DNA of 38,089 nucleotides from Chrysochromulina tobinii (Eukaryota; Haptophyta; Prymnesiales; Chrysochromulinaceae), in NCBI GenBank assembly GCA_001275005.1, contig JWZX01002616.1, forward strand, positions 1 through 38,089, written 5' to 3'. The translations under genes were made by a program, and so were the position numbers. The notes below the pieces were generated by a model. The model ran no database searches and was not told where the DNA came from. It saw only the letters and a list, made by a program, of their open reading frames with translations. How positions within the stretch are numbered: the first letter of the stretch is position 1; the number at the start of each line of letters is the position of its first letter. This document shows positions 12,601-20,511 of this stretch, piece after piece.

Positions 12601-12705
12601 TCGCTGGCCCTTTGTCAGGGTTCGTCAGCAGTGAAGAAGGTGATGGAGCGCGTGCACGAGGAGAACATGATCCGCAGCCTGTTCAAGGCCGGCGAGCTGC
12701 CCTGA
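1993..12705 (+). CDS. Large multi-exon coiled-coil protein of unknown function
   Basis: I do not recognise a family. Phase-consistent exons: 1993-3198, 3726-3812, 4085-4221, 4359-4623, 4872-4994, 5213-5290, 5373-5462, 5578-5652, 5862-6029, 6148-6269, 6419-6464, 6552-6896 (3' end uncertain), 7078-7204, 7293-7456, 7611-7721, 7949-8221, 8675-8796, 9030-9454, 9620-9756, 9869-9965, 10041-10129, 10309-10370, 10538-10697, 11220-11417, 11716-11844, 11979-12380, 12619-12705. They give about 1,770 residues. The N-terminal ~400 residues are low-complexity with several tandem repeats. The middle has five coiled-coil repeats around ELKRKQxAGELTDAEMAEL. Gly-rich linkers precede a C-terminal half of conserved-looking helical exons, e.g. 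FVPDQFVQLYGKG and AFWNMFGSMAEIQLPAFVY. A proline-rich stretch (about 12160-12250) and a short helix end the protein. A scaffold or cytoskeletal role is possible but unproven. The exon 12/13 junction and GC donors are the weakest points. Confidence 0.7.
2455..2525 (+). repeat. 21-bp coding tandem repeat (about 3 units)
   Basis: Units around CCTCGTCAATCAGGAAAGAAG repeat in frame and encode LVNQERS-like heptads within exon 1 of the coiled-coil gene. The unit length is a multiple of three, so copy-number change keeps the frame. Confidence 0.85.
2678..2755 (+). repeat. 21-bp coding tandem repeat (about 4 units)
   Basis: Four near-identical 21-bp units, GGCAGTGGGGCTGTGGGGAA plus one base, encode (GSGAVGK)n in exon 1. 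Confidence 0.9.
2760..2955 (+). repeat. 48-bp coding tandem repeat (4 units)
   Basis: Four virtually identical 48-bp units encode PRTHPNPLEDRAVLGG. The lack of divergence suggests recent expansion. All three frames stay open here, which creates large false ORFs on both strands. Confidence 0.95.
3199..3725 (+). repeat. Intron 1 of coiled-coil gene: head copies plus module B array
   Basis: The intron begins GTCGAGACGCATGC, a diverged copy of the next exon's head GTCGACACACATGCG at 3726. The copy, with part of the upstream exon tail (CCCTCGGACAG), repeats near 3252. The remainder is an array of about 10-bp units CTCTGATGAC, CTCGGATGCC and CCCTGGTGAC. Confidence 0.85.
3813..4084 (+). repeat. Intron 2: ~100-bp units carrying copies of the exon 2 tail
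   Basis: Three roughly 100-bp units each contain the upstream exon's end CATCGGAGCCACCAG followed by GTGAGATGGCGCTTGATG and CTCTGATGGC repeats. The final acceptor is CCTCCCTCATCAG at 4084. Confidence 0.85.
4624..4871 (+). repeat. Intron 4: exon-tail copies plus CACTTGATTG and CCACTGATGG arrays
   Basis: The exon 4 end (ATGGTCGACGAG, then GCGCGTTCAG) is copied twice inside the intron, each time followed by GTGATTGCACTTGATTGCAA or a close variant. A run of CCACTGATGG units precedes the acceptor at 4871. Confidence 0.85.
5463..5577 (+). repeat. Intron 7: CTCTAATGAC/CTCTGATGAC array
   Basis: Almost the whole intron is a 10-bp tandem array alternating CTCTAATGAC and CTCTGATGAC. It ends with a short non-repetitive acceptor segment (GGAGCGGCAG). 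Confidence 0.9.
6515..6551 (+). mobile_element. Module A introner-like 3' splice unit (family reference)
   Basis: This intron end reads GCATGCACGTGCTCACCACG, then GCGCGGCGTCCCCACAG. Related plus-strand copies: 7041-7077, 7248-7292, 15930-15969, 15995-16034, 22004-22045, 30268-30305, 34643-34680, and partial ones at 21417-21456 and 21463-21500. Minus-strand copies lie in the GH45-like gene: 22806-22849, 22901-22945, 22997-23041, 24677-24720, 24921-24960, a five-unit array at 25502-25800, 26786-26827, 27502-27543, 27644-27685, 28010-28044. Most end exactly at a predicted acceptor. That fits introner elements, non-autonomous transposon-like units that create introns; I see no terminal inverted repeats. 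Confidence 0.8.
6670..9066 (+). repeat. Five exon-encoded coiled-coil protein repeats
   Basis: Five exons each encode one version of a ~32-residue repeat: ELKRKQQAGELSADEMAEL (exon 12), ELKRRQVSGELSDAEKAEL (13), ELKRKQEAGELTDAEMAEL (14), ELQKKKASGKLSKAEKAEL (15), ELKRKQQAGELTDEEKAEL (17). Each is followed by a heptad such as LAELQAR. One repeat per exon indicates exon duplication, with divergence clearly beyond that of the intron copies. Confidence 0.85.
8222..8674 (+). repeat. Intron 16: four 77-bp units with copies of the exon 17 head
   Basis: The head of the next exon, GTGTCCAAAGCGGAGGCTGA, occurs at 8367, 8444, 8521, 8598 and finally as the true exon at 8675, a constant 77-bp period. Between heads are CTCTGATGAC and CTCCGATGAC units. 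The bases before the head are CAG at 8367 and 8675 but CAT at 8444, 8521 and 8598, so the inner copies lack an acceptor. Confidence 0.95.
9455..9619 (+). repeat. Intron 18: TGATTGCATGC array
   Basis: The intron contains about six TGATTGCATGC units and ends in a module B-type acceptor (TGATGGCCTCCATCATCAG). Confidence 0.85.
10698..11219 (+). repeat. Intron 23: about six 54-bp units copying the exon 23 tail
   Basis: The exon ends GTGTACATCCAG at 10697. The same ~35-base tail (GATCCAATTACCGGCGTTCG onward) recurs with ends near 10751, 10807, 10861, 10915, 10969 and 11024. Each is followed by GTGTGATGATTGCCTCTGAT or a close variant. The last two copies have lost the CAG (CATG and CTAG). CTCTGATGAC-like units and the acceptor at 11219 follow. 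Confidence 0.95.
12381..12618 (+). repeat. Intron 26: 52-bp units containing exon 27 head
   Basis: GCCCTGTGTCAGGGTTCGTC or a one-base variant occurs at 12451, 12503, 12555 and 12607. Each holds the acceptor CAG plus the start of exon 27 (GGTTCGTCA). CTTCTGATTGCCTCTGATTG lies between copies. Only the last copy leads into a long open exon. Confidence 0.95.
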
Positions 12706-12814
12706 GCTCGGTCTGAGCTCGGTCTGAGCTCGGTCTGAGCTCGGTCTGAGCTCGGTCTGAGCTCGGTCTGAGCTCGGTCTGAGCTCGGTCTGAGCTCGGT
12801 CTGAGCTCGGTCTG
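12706..12814 (+). repeat. 11-bp tandem repeat directly after a stop codon
   Basis: About ten copies of GCTCGGTCTGA follow immediately on the TGA of the coiled-coil gene. The last coding bases, GAGCTGCCCTGA, resemble the unit, suggesting the array grew from the end of the gene. It would lie in the 3' UTR. Confidence 0.95.
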
Positions 12815-13210
12815 ATGGCAGACAACAAGGAGACTAACATGAGCGCACACTCGGCGGACCGGTACGTGGATCTGCTCTGATGGCTGTGAACGATGGTCTG
12901 TGAACTGATATGTACGCGATGGGCGGGCCGATGCGCCGAGCAGGCATGGGTACGGTACGTTGCGAGGGTCACGCGGACGCGCCGCCGTCGGGGGGGACCC
13001 GGAGTGGGTGTACTTCGTGTGTTTGTCTAAGTATCTCGAGCGTCGATGTATGATTAGGCGCAATGGACCCCGCGGGGCTGTATTGTATAGCGGCCACGGG
13101 CCGGTCGACTGCGAAAAAAACAGCTCTCAAGACCGCTGGCGCCCGAGTGTGAACAGCCATCTCACTGACCCTTTTTCGGTCGGAAAACTTCACGCGTTTC
13201 TGTCGAATGC
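12815..13210. other. Intergenic region
   Basis: No gene is apparent between the 11-bp array and the start of the next gene. It should hold the 3' end of the upstream transcript and the promoter of the 13211 gene. I recognise no clear promoter element. Confidence 0.4.
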
Positions 13211-14965
13211 ATGGGTTGCGACAACAGCAAGATGGAGGCACGGGACTCTGAGCGCGATCCTCGCTGGGACGTAGAGGGTTTCAGTCGATGGGCAGAGGCT
13301 TGCCAACTGGCGTGGGTTCGTGTCGGATATCTTCGCGAACTGAATGAGCTCGGCAAGCCAATCCCATATCAGCAGCTCGCGCCGAGAGGTTCGCTGTGGA
13401 TCGGCGTTCCGCCGCCAGACGTACAGCTCTACGCAATCAGCCCGTACACCTGGCTTGGTGAGAAGGGACCTCGGGAGGAGTGGTCGCGTCCGCCCACAGA
13501 CAACGAGCAGATGCACAGTGATCCCGATGGCTTCCTTCTCCAGCATATGGTTGAGTACCTCAATCAGGATGGCGCCTTGGACGACGATCTCGCTCTCATG
13601 CTCCACATCTCCGCCATGTGCTTTGCACCGACAAAGCGCGAGGTCGCGCTGTGGGATGCATACATGGAAGGCAGCATGTACATCAACACCCATTATCGTA
13701 TCAAGTGTGTGCCCGTGTGTGAGGTGCCTGAGACGTTCTCAGGCGAGCCCGTGCTGGAGCGGATGTGGGGAATCCACGAGTTCTTCCTCTCAGCGTACTG
13801 CCAACGCATCGTCAACCCGACGGCGCCGCTCATCAAGCCCAATCTCACCCCGGAAAAGCTGCGTGGTGCGCACGAGCTGCTGAAGTCGGCACCTTGCACG
13901 AGTGAACCCGAACGCGAGCGAGTCCTGCGTCTTCGCCGCCAAGCCTTCAGCAGCATGCTCCCAGCGCGCGAGGACGCTGTCGGGTTTCAGAAGGTGTGCG
14001 AGCAGTCTGGATTTCGATGGGTCTTCGTCCGGTTCGTTCAGGAGCTTGCTGCCCGCGGTGGGCCTGCTCCACGCTGCCAGGATCTGCCATATGGCACATA
14101 CGTCGAAGGGCGTGTTCCAGAGGGGGTGCGGCATTACGTGGTCAGCCACGGCTGGGCGGCGCATCTGCACTTTGACCCGAGCGGCTCCAAGATTCACTTG
14201 CTCGCTGCGACCCTCGGCCGTATGGGTGCTGCGCGGGACGATGTCGTCTTCATTGACTACATGTCCCTAACGCAGGCGGGCGGCTGGGTGCCGAAGGCAT
14301 ACCTCCGATTCAACCCAGGCGCGCAACGGCATGTTGAGAAGGAGGCCGACGGCAGCGTCAAAAAGGAGGCCGACGGCAGCGTCCTCCTCAGTGGGCGCAC
14401 CGAGGCGCAGGAGCGCCGCTTCCGTTTCGCCCTCTTCGAGACGACACGCCTATACGCGTTCCGACCTGCCCATGGGCCGAATGTGATCATCCTGCCCGAC
14501 CTGGCGCCGCCAGAGAGCTTTCCCGAGCCTGGCGAGATCACGCGGGAATGGAACACTGTGTGCCAGCCGCCTCGAGAGGAGCAAAAGTCCGCCTGGGGCT
14601 TCTCCAAGTCGATCAAGTACGAGAATGCAGGCTGGCCGTGTGCCGAGTACGCGGTGTCGCGCATGAACAAGAACATCGCCAACAGCGAAGACGAGCCGGT
14701 GAGAAGAGTGGAAGCTGCTTGCGTGCTGATTGCATCCCTCATCAGGTGAGAAGAGTAAAAGCTGCTTGCAAGCTGATGGCATGCTGATTGCATCCCTCAT
14801 CAGGTGAGAAGAGTGGAAGCTGCTCGTTCGTGGCCCGAAGACGTCGACGCGTATGCACGCCTGATGGACGAGGATGCCGTCGAGCCCGTTGCCTTCACGA
14901 AGAAGGGCGACCGGGAGGCAGTGCGCTTCAACTTTTACAAGTACTCTTACAGCGTGTTGGAGTGA
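13211..14965 (+). CDS. Predicted acylated protein with twofold SHGW/DYMSLTQ-type repeat
   Basis: Exons 13211-14698 and 14804-14965 give 549 residues. The start MGCDNSK fits N-myristoylation at Gly2 plus palmitoylation at Cys3, suggesting membrane association. Two similar halves follow. The first contains YAISPYTWLGEKG and DPDGFLLQHMVEYLNQ. The second contains VRHYVVSHGWAAHLHFDPSG, then DDVVFIDYMSLTQ and finally GWPCAEYAVSRMNKNIAN. This order (S-H-x-W, an aspartate-rich segment, D-Y-x-S-L-x-Q, G-W-x-x-x-E) recurs in large families of uncharacterised algal proteins that loosely resemble heterokaryon-incompatibility or TIR-like folds; that link is from memory and tentative. The intron donor GTGAGAAGAG equals the exon 2 head. 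Confidence 0.8.
14699..14803 (+). repeat. Intron made of two copies of the exon 2 head plus module B tails
   Basis: GTGAGAAGAGTGGAAGCTGC occurs at 14699 and again (one or two changes) at 14746, each followed by GCATGCTGATTGCATCCCTC-type tails ending ATCAG. The third occurrence at 14804 opens exon 2. Splicing from 14698 to 14804 keeps the frame. Confidence 0.95.
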
Positions 14966-15103
14966 TCGACGGTACAGTACGTGCTTTCATGGCCTGAAGG
15001 GTAGGCGTGGGCGTTCTTGTGGGTCTCGAGGTCTCGAGGTATCTTCCTTGTAGGTGTGAATCGAGTGTGAAACGAGTGTGAATGCTCTTTTGCGGAATTC
15101 CAT

Positions 15104-18100
15104 ATGAAGGTTCATAGGACGCTGAATTTCCAGATTTTAATGGCGCCACGCTACCGCCGACCTTCTCCTGTGGAGGAGGAAACGGAAGCGTTTTCATGGG
15201 AGCCCGTCATGGTGTGCATCTTGTTCATCGTAGTCAGTCTCATGTTTTGCAGCATTCCTTTGGGCCGTGACGCTGACGCCGACGCCGATCGCAACAGCCA
15301 AGGTCCGGTTTGCCAATGCGGTCCCGTGCTTTGCACGTCGAATCGTACGCAGCCAGGCTGCGCGCCGCCCGCGTACGATCTGACCTGCTCCGCGGAGGCG
15401 CCTCGACGGCACGTGTGGCATCCAGCGAGCGCGCGCTTCAACGGCACGATGGCGAGCGCGCTGCGCGCCTCTGGGTTCGACCCCGAGCAGCAGCGACTCG
15501 TGATCATCGTCGGCGTGGGGCATTCGGGCACCTCGACCGTCGCGTGTGAGCTGAGCGGCGCAAGCGACCTCGCACGGACTTCTCGCGAGGGTGGCTCTGG
15601 CTCTGGTTCTGGCTCAGGCTCGCCATTGGTGGGTTCGGGTGGCACGCCATTGGTGGGTTCTGGCTCAGGCTCGCCATTGGTGGGTTCTGGCTCAGGCTCG
15701 CCATTAGTGGGTTCGGGTGGCTCGCCATTGGTGGGTTCGGGTGGCAAGCCAGAACCGGAGCAGCTGCTCGGCGACCCAAGTCCAGTCAAGTCAAGTCAAG
15801 TCGACCCAAAGCTCGCGCTCCCCAAGCTGAGACGGCCTTCGAAGCCGTTCACGGCCATTGTCGCCCATAAAAGGAAGAGTCTGGGGAGGCAGAAAGCACA
15901 TCAGGTGCGCGGGTACCTGGGCACTGCTTGCATGCAAGTGCTCATCACGGCGCCATCACCTCCCCACAGGTGCGCGGGTACCTGGGCACTGCTTGCATGC
16001 AAGTGCTCCTCACGGCGCCATTACCTCCCCACAGGTGCGCGGGTACCTGACGGAGAACACGTGTGAGGATGAGCGCGTCGTGCGCCTCAACGAGGACATC
16101 TGCGACGCGATGGGCTTGCCTTGGTGCGCTCCCGTTCGTCGTCGGAAGGCAGAGCTGATTGCATGCTGATATTGCATGCTGATTGCATCCCTCATCAGGT
16201 GCGCTCCCGTTCGTCGTCGGAAGGCAGAGCTGATTGCATGCTGATATTGCATGCTGATTGCATCCCTCATCAGGTGCGCTCCCGTTCGTCGTCGGAAGGC
16301 AGAGCTGAAGCAGGTGTGTGTGCCTCTGAGGGCTGCTGAGGGCCGCTGAGGGCCTCTGATTACATCCCTCATCACGAATTGTCTCCTGAGGCAGGTGGAT
16401 CTGATTACATCCCTCATCACGAATTGGCTCCTGGTGGATCTGATGACATCCCTCATCACGAATTGTCTCCTGAGGCAGGTGGACGGCCAGAAGGTATGGG
16501 TGGTCAAGGACGTGAAGCTTGAGCCGATGTGCGCAGGCGAGGGGCAACAACGTGATGAGAGCCCTGATGACTTGAGTCGCTCCAACCAAGCGCCGTACCG
16601 GGCGTCACGCGGTCAGCCAGTGGGGCCCTTGCCTGCCCCTCGCCTTCGGGACGCTCGGGACGGCGCTCTGCAACAGGCAGGCGACGCTCGGGACGGCGCC
16701 CAGCGACGCCGACAGAGGGTTTCCCGCTTAGTAACGTCTCCTCGGATGCGCAACCTCATTAGGTGATTGCCACTCATGGCCTGCCTGATTGCTCCCGCTT
16801 AGTAACGTCGCCTCGGATGCGCAACCTCATTAGGTGACTTCCACTAATGGCCTGCCTGATTGCTCCCGCTTAGTGACGTCTCCTCGGATGCGCAACCTCA
16901 TTAGGTGATTGCCAATAATGGCCTGCCTGATTGCTCCCGCATAGTGACGTCTCCTCGGATGCGCAACCTCATTAGGTAGCCCCATGTCGCCCTCATTGCC
17001 ACTGATTGCCACTAATGGCCTGCTTGATTGCCCCTTCATCAGGTCGCTCAGCTGGACCTGAGCTCGAAGATGACCTCGGATGATGACCTCTGATTGCCTC
17101 CATCATCAGGTCGCTCAGCATCTGCCGCGAGTGATGACCTCTGATTGCCTCCCTCATCAGGTCGCTCAGCATCTGCCGCGAGGGGAAGTACGCCAGGGGG
17201 AGGGCCACCACCGGTGTGCACCGCCACTACTTACGTCTGATTGCCTCTCTGATTGCGTCCTTCCTTCAGAAGTCTGCCGGTTGAAGGACAAGGGGGGAAT
17301 GATACTGGAGGTGTGAATAGTCTGCCGGGGCGAAGGCCACGGGTGTGAATAATGGAGGTGTGAATAGTCTGCCGGGGCGAAGGCCACGGGTGTGCACCGC
17401 CCCTACTTGCGTCTGATGCCCTCTCTGATTGCGTCCCTCATCAGGTACGAGACGCTCTGCAATGGACTGGAGGGGCGATACCAAGGGTGAGTTCTGATTG
17501 CGTCCCTCATCAGGTACGAGACGCTCTGCAATGGACTGGAGGGGCGATACCAAGGGTGAGTTCTGATTGCGTCCCTCATTCGGTGATTGCCTCTCTGATT
17601 GCGAGACCAAGGGTGATTTCTGATTGCGTCCCTCATTAGGTGATTGCCTCTCTGATTGCGATACGAAGGGTGAGTTCTGATGCACTCCATGATAGCCTCT
17701 GGTTGCCTCTGGTTGCCTCTATCTGATTGCGTCCCTCATCAGGTGGCCTCTCTCTGATTGCGTCCCTCATCAGGTGAGCGTGGGCGTCAAAGGCTGGAGG
17801 AGGCGACGGCTCGGTTCCAGGTGCCTACTATTGATTGCTATTGATTGCTATTGATTGCTATTGATTGCTATGGATTGCTCTTGATGGCTCTTGATTGCTC
17901 TTGACTGCTCTTGATTGCTCTCGATTGCTCTTGACGAAGCTACGGCTCGGTAGCAGGAGTATCAGCGCTGCCAGCGAGCGAGCCAAAAAGGTGGGCCGTT
18001 GCCACCGAGCTGCGTCAAGCGGCAGTGCCAACGCGTGGTGTGGAAGGTGAGTGTACTTGATTGCCTCTGATGGCCCACTGAGTGCACTTGATTGCCGATT

Positions 18101-18889
18101 GGATGGCCCACTGATTACACTTGATTGCCAATTGGATGGCCCACTGATTGCACTTGATTGCCAATCGGATGGCCCACTGAGTGCACTTGATTGCCAATTG
18201 GATGGCCCACTGAGTGCACTTGATTGCCAATTGGATGGCCCACTGATTGCACTTGATTGCCAATTGGATGGCCCACTGATTGCACTTGATTGCCAATTGG
18301 ATGGCCCACTGATTGCCGATGATGACATGCCTTGCATGCTGATTGCCGTCAGGATCCGCGGTTCGTGTGGATTGCATGCTGATTGCATGCTGATTGCCTC
18401 GGTCATCAGGATCCGCGGTTCGTGTGGACGCTCCATCACTGGGCACCGGCCTTGACGAAACTCGCATCCGTGCCGACGCCGCTGCTCATCCACGTGCGAC
18501 GCGACCTGTCGGACGTGGCGACGTCCTACCGACGCCGGAACGAGACGTGCTTCCAGGTGCTTGCCCCTGATGGTCTCTGATTGCATCTGATTGCTTCTGA
18601 TGGCCTCTGATGGTCTCTGATTGCTTCTGATAGCCTCTGATGGTCTCTGATTGCTTCTGATGGCCTCTGATGGTCCCGAAATGACGGCCTCTAATTGCCT
18701 CTAATGGCCTCTAATGGCCTCTAATTGCCTCTAATTGCCTCTAATTTCCAGGATGGGAGCTCGCCAGAACGAGCCATCGCCGCACGTTCCGACTGGGCGC
18801 TCTGGCAGCTGCGCCAGTGGTGTGGGCCGTCGATCTCAATCGATATCTCGTCGCTGGGGATCGCTCGTCGAGCGAACCACTTAGTCTAA
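15104..18889 (+). CDS. Type II membrane sulfotransferase
   Basis: Phase-consistent exons: 15104-15904, 16035-16123, 16274-16313, 16479-16762, 17161-17213, 17514-17555, 17774-17820, 17957-18046, 18410-18556, 18752-18889, giving about 576 residues. Residues 35-54 (VMVCILFIVVSLMFCSIPLG) form one membrane anchor after a short cytosolic tail, as in Golgi sulfotransferases. Residues 137-145 (GVGHSGTST) match the 5'-phosphosulfate loop of PAPS-dependent enzymes. RRDLSDVATSY (about 512-522) matches the 3'-phosphate-binding segment RxPxxxxxSxY. A Gly/Ser/Pro repeat linker lies between. The acceptor is unknown; a polysaccharide or glycoprotein is likely for this topology. An ATG at 15140 is an alternative start. 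Exons 4-8 lack recognisable motifs. The 3' end may extend into 18996-19789 by splicing inside the last exon. Confidence 0.75.
15590..15750 (+). repeat. Coding repeat (GSGSPLV)-type linker
   Basis: About five in-frame units around TCGCCATTGGTGGGTTCTGG encode a Gly/Ser-rich linker (GSGSPLVGSG). Just downstream, at about 15781-15801, a short AAGTC pentamer run is translated as VKSSQV. The same pentamer, inverted, fills an intron at 21680-21930. Confidence 0.9.
15905..16034 (+). repeat. Sulfotransferase intron 1: two 65-bp head copy + module A units
   Basis: GTGCGCGGGTACCTG occurs at 15905, 15970 and 16035 (exon 2), exactly 65 bp apart. Each of the first two is followed by GGCACTGCTT, then module A (GCATGCAAGTGCTC onward to CCCCACAG). 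Either AG could accept splicing. Confidence 0.95.
16124..16273 (+). repeat. Sulfotransferase intron 2: two 75-bp units with nearly the whole next exon
   Basis: GTGCGCTCCCGTTCGTCGTC plus GGAAGGCAGAGCTGA recurs at 16124, 16199 and 16274. The 40-nt exon 3 is therefore duplicated almost in full inside the intron, with tails of TGATTGCATGC units and CATCAG. Confidence 0.95.
16763..17160 (+). repeat. Sulfotransferase intron 4: exon-tail copies, then exon-head copies
   Basis: The exon 4 tail (ACGTCTCCTCGGATGCGCAA onward to CTCATTAG) is repeated three times at about 70-bp spacing. Then come two copies of the exon 5 head (GTCGCTCAGC) at 17042 and 17110, before the real exon at 17161. Both borders have been copied into one intron. 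Confidence 0.9.
18047..18409 (+). repeat. Sulfotransferase intron 8: 33-bp array plus exon 9 head copy
   Basis: About seven units of ~33 bp (CACTTGATTGCCAATTGGAT followed by GGCCCACTGA plus a few bases) fill the intron. A copy of the exon 9 head (GATCCGCGGTTCGTGTGGA) sits near 18352, followed by TGCATGCTGAT units and CATCAG. Confidence 0.9.
18557..18751 (+). repeat. Sulfotransferase intron 9: CTCTGATGGT/CTCTAATTGC array
   Basis: The intron consists almost wholly of 10-bp units CTCTGATGGT, TTCTGATGGC and CTCTAATTGC. The acceptor is CTCTAATTTCCAG. Confidence 0.9.
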
Positions 18890-18995
18890 TCACGCTTAGA
18901 CCATAGACCATTAGTCTAGTCCAAACACATCGCAACTCCACATCAAGAGGAGAGGATACTGGATAGTCCAGTCAAACTCGTCCACGTGGTAGAGC

Positions 18996-19789
18996 GTGCT
19001 CGCTCCTGGGCGCGTTGATGTTACGACCCGCTTCCGCACGCTTCAGCAAGTAAGTGTAAGAGTCTCGTTCGAGCTGGGATGGACTTTGTTTGTCGTTGGA
19101 GTTCAACACAACGCGCTTGCACTCTGGACCCTCATGCGACAGAGCTCGCGACGACGCGCTTTGATCGCGTCGAGTCTCTCAACACTCCTCCCCGTTTTCC
19201 CCACAGGGCGACGGCGTGTGTGCACCCATTCACAATGAGAAGGAGGGGCTGGTCTCTAAGGACAACATGTTGGGCACCCTCGTGGCGTCCTTGCGACGTG
19301 CGCCTCCCCTGCTGCACGCGTGGCCTCGTGCGCTCAGCCTCTTGTCGCAGCAGCGCGCGTATGTGAGCGTCACCCAAGCACGCATGAAGATCTTTGGATG
19401 GTGGGAGCCGGAGGGGGCCGCATCCACGCCCTTCAACGGTCTCAATCGCCTACGCCGTCGCGGCTGGATCGGCGAAAAGGTGCGCTTCGACCTGGACGCA
19501 CGCGCGCGCGCGCCCGGGCCGGGATAGCCTTCCTATGGTTGAGGCTAGGAGCACGCTTCAGTCGTCCCGGCTCACCCACTCGCGAGTGCTCTCGCCGCGT
19601 GCTCTCGTCGCGTGCTCTCGTTGCGTGCAGGTGGCGAGCTACTACCCGAAGCCAGATCCGATCATGAAACATCCGCTCGTGCGACAGCACCTCCATGAGG
19701 AATGGTTCGAGGAGAAGGAGGCGAGGCGAAAGCTGGGCAAGGGGCCGCCGAAGAAGGGTCAGGGCAAACGGGCGTCACGAAAGAAGTAG
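18996..19789 (+). CDS. Hypothetical protein exons, possibly the 3' end of the sulfotransferase
   Basis: Exons 19207-19479 and 19631-19789 join in phase and encode DGVCAPIHNEKEGLVSK, NRLRRRGWIGEK and VASYYPKPDP, ending in a Lys/Arg-rich tail (KGPPKKGQGKRASRKK) and TAG. An upstream piece ending at 19049 before a GTAAGT donor (VDVTTRFRTLQQ) joins the first exon in phase. No convincing ATG begins it. One route splices from inside the last sulfotransferase exon (donor GTGTGG at about 18820) to about 18995, keeping the frame. I cannot decide between a separate gene starting at ATG 19267 and a longer sulfotransferase. No known domain is recognised. Confidence 0.5.
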
Positions 19790-20511
19790 TGCAGCAATGT
19801 GATATGTGAACCTCTCAACCTGCCGCCTGGGGTCCCACTGCTCCGTAGCGGCTGTATCTCGTGGCCTCGCGTCCACTCGAGTAGACTCTTTCGATTCATC
19901 TCGAAGTCTAACACACAACACAGAGGAGACCGAGACCCTGCACCCTCCTCTGAGGCACGAGCCAGGAGCCACCGCCCTGCGCTGTCCGGATCAACAGCGG
20001 GCGCGTACAGGTTCTCGGCGCGACGCGGCTCATAGACCCCGCTCTGCTCTGGTCTCTGGCGGCTCCTGCCGACGAGTTCAGCACATATAGTTTTTCCGTC
20101 GTGGCGCCCCCGCCCAGAGATACAATTCTAGAAGTGGCGGACCGCGGACGGATGCCTCGCGGGCTTGCAAGGCGACGGCTCGCGCGTAAAGGCCGATTTT
20201 GGTGGAAGACTACTAGCGAATCTGGTACATCGCGGTGCGCACTTCGAAGCGCCTTCTTGGGCGCGTGGACGCCCAACAGCATTTGGGGGAAGCGGGGCAC
20301 CAGTCTGGCGCAGATGCTCGACTGGCGTTCTCTCTTCCCCCAAGCTCCGCCGATTAACGGCCTGTGTTAATACGGGTGTTGTGTTAGCACGGGCTGTGTC
20401 GGCCACACCTCCGTCCATAGTGATAGTGGCTCTCGTGCTTGGGGGTCCGGAGTGTGTGCGCGCGTTGTGTTGAACAGCAGCAGCAGCCCAACAGCACGCT
20501 CTTTCCGTGAG
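19790..20511. other. Intergenic region, no gene recognised
   Basis: Short frames occur on both strands but none shows motifs, repeats or module tails. It probably contains the promoter of the oxygenase gene and the 3' end of the gene to the left. Confidence 0.45.
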
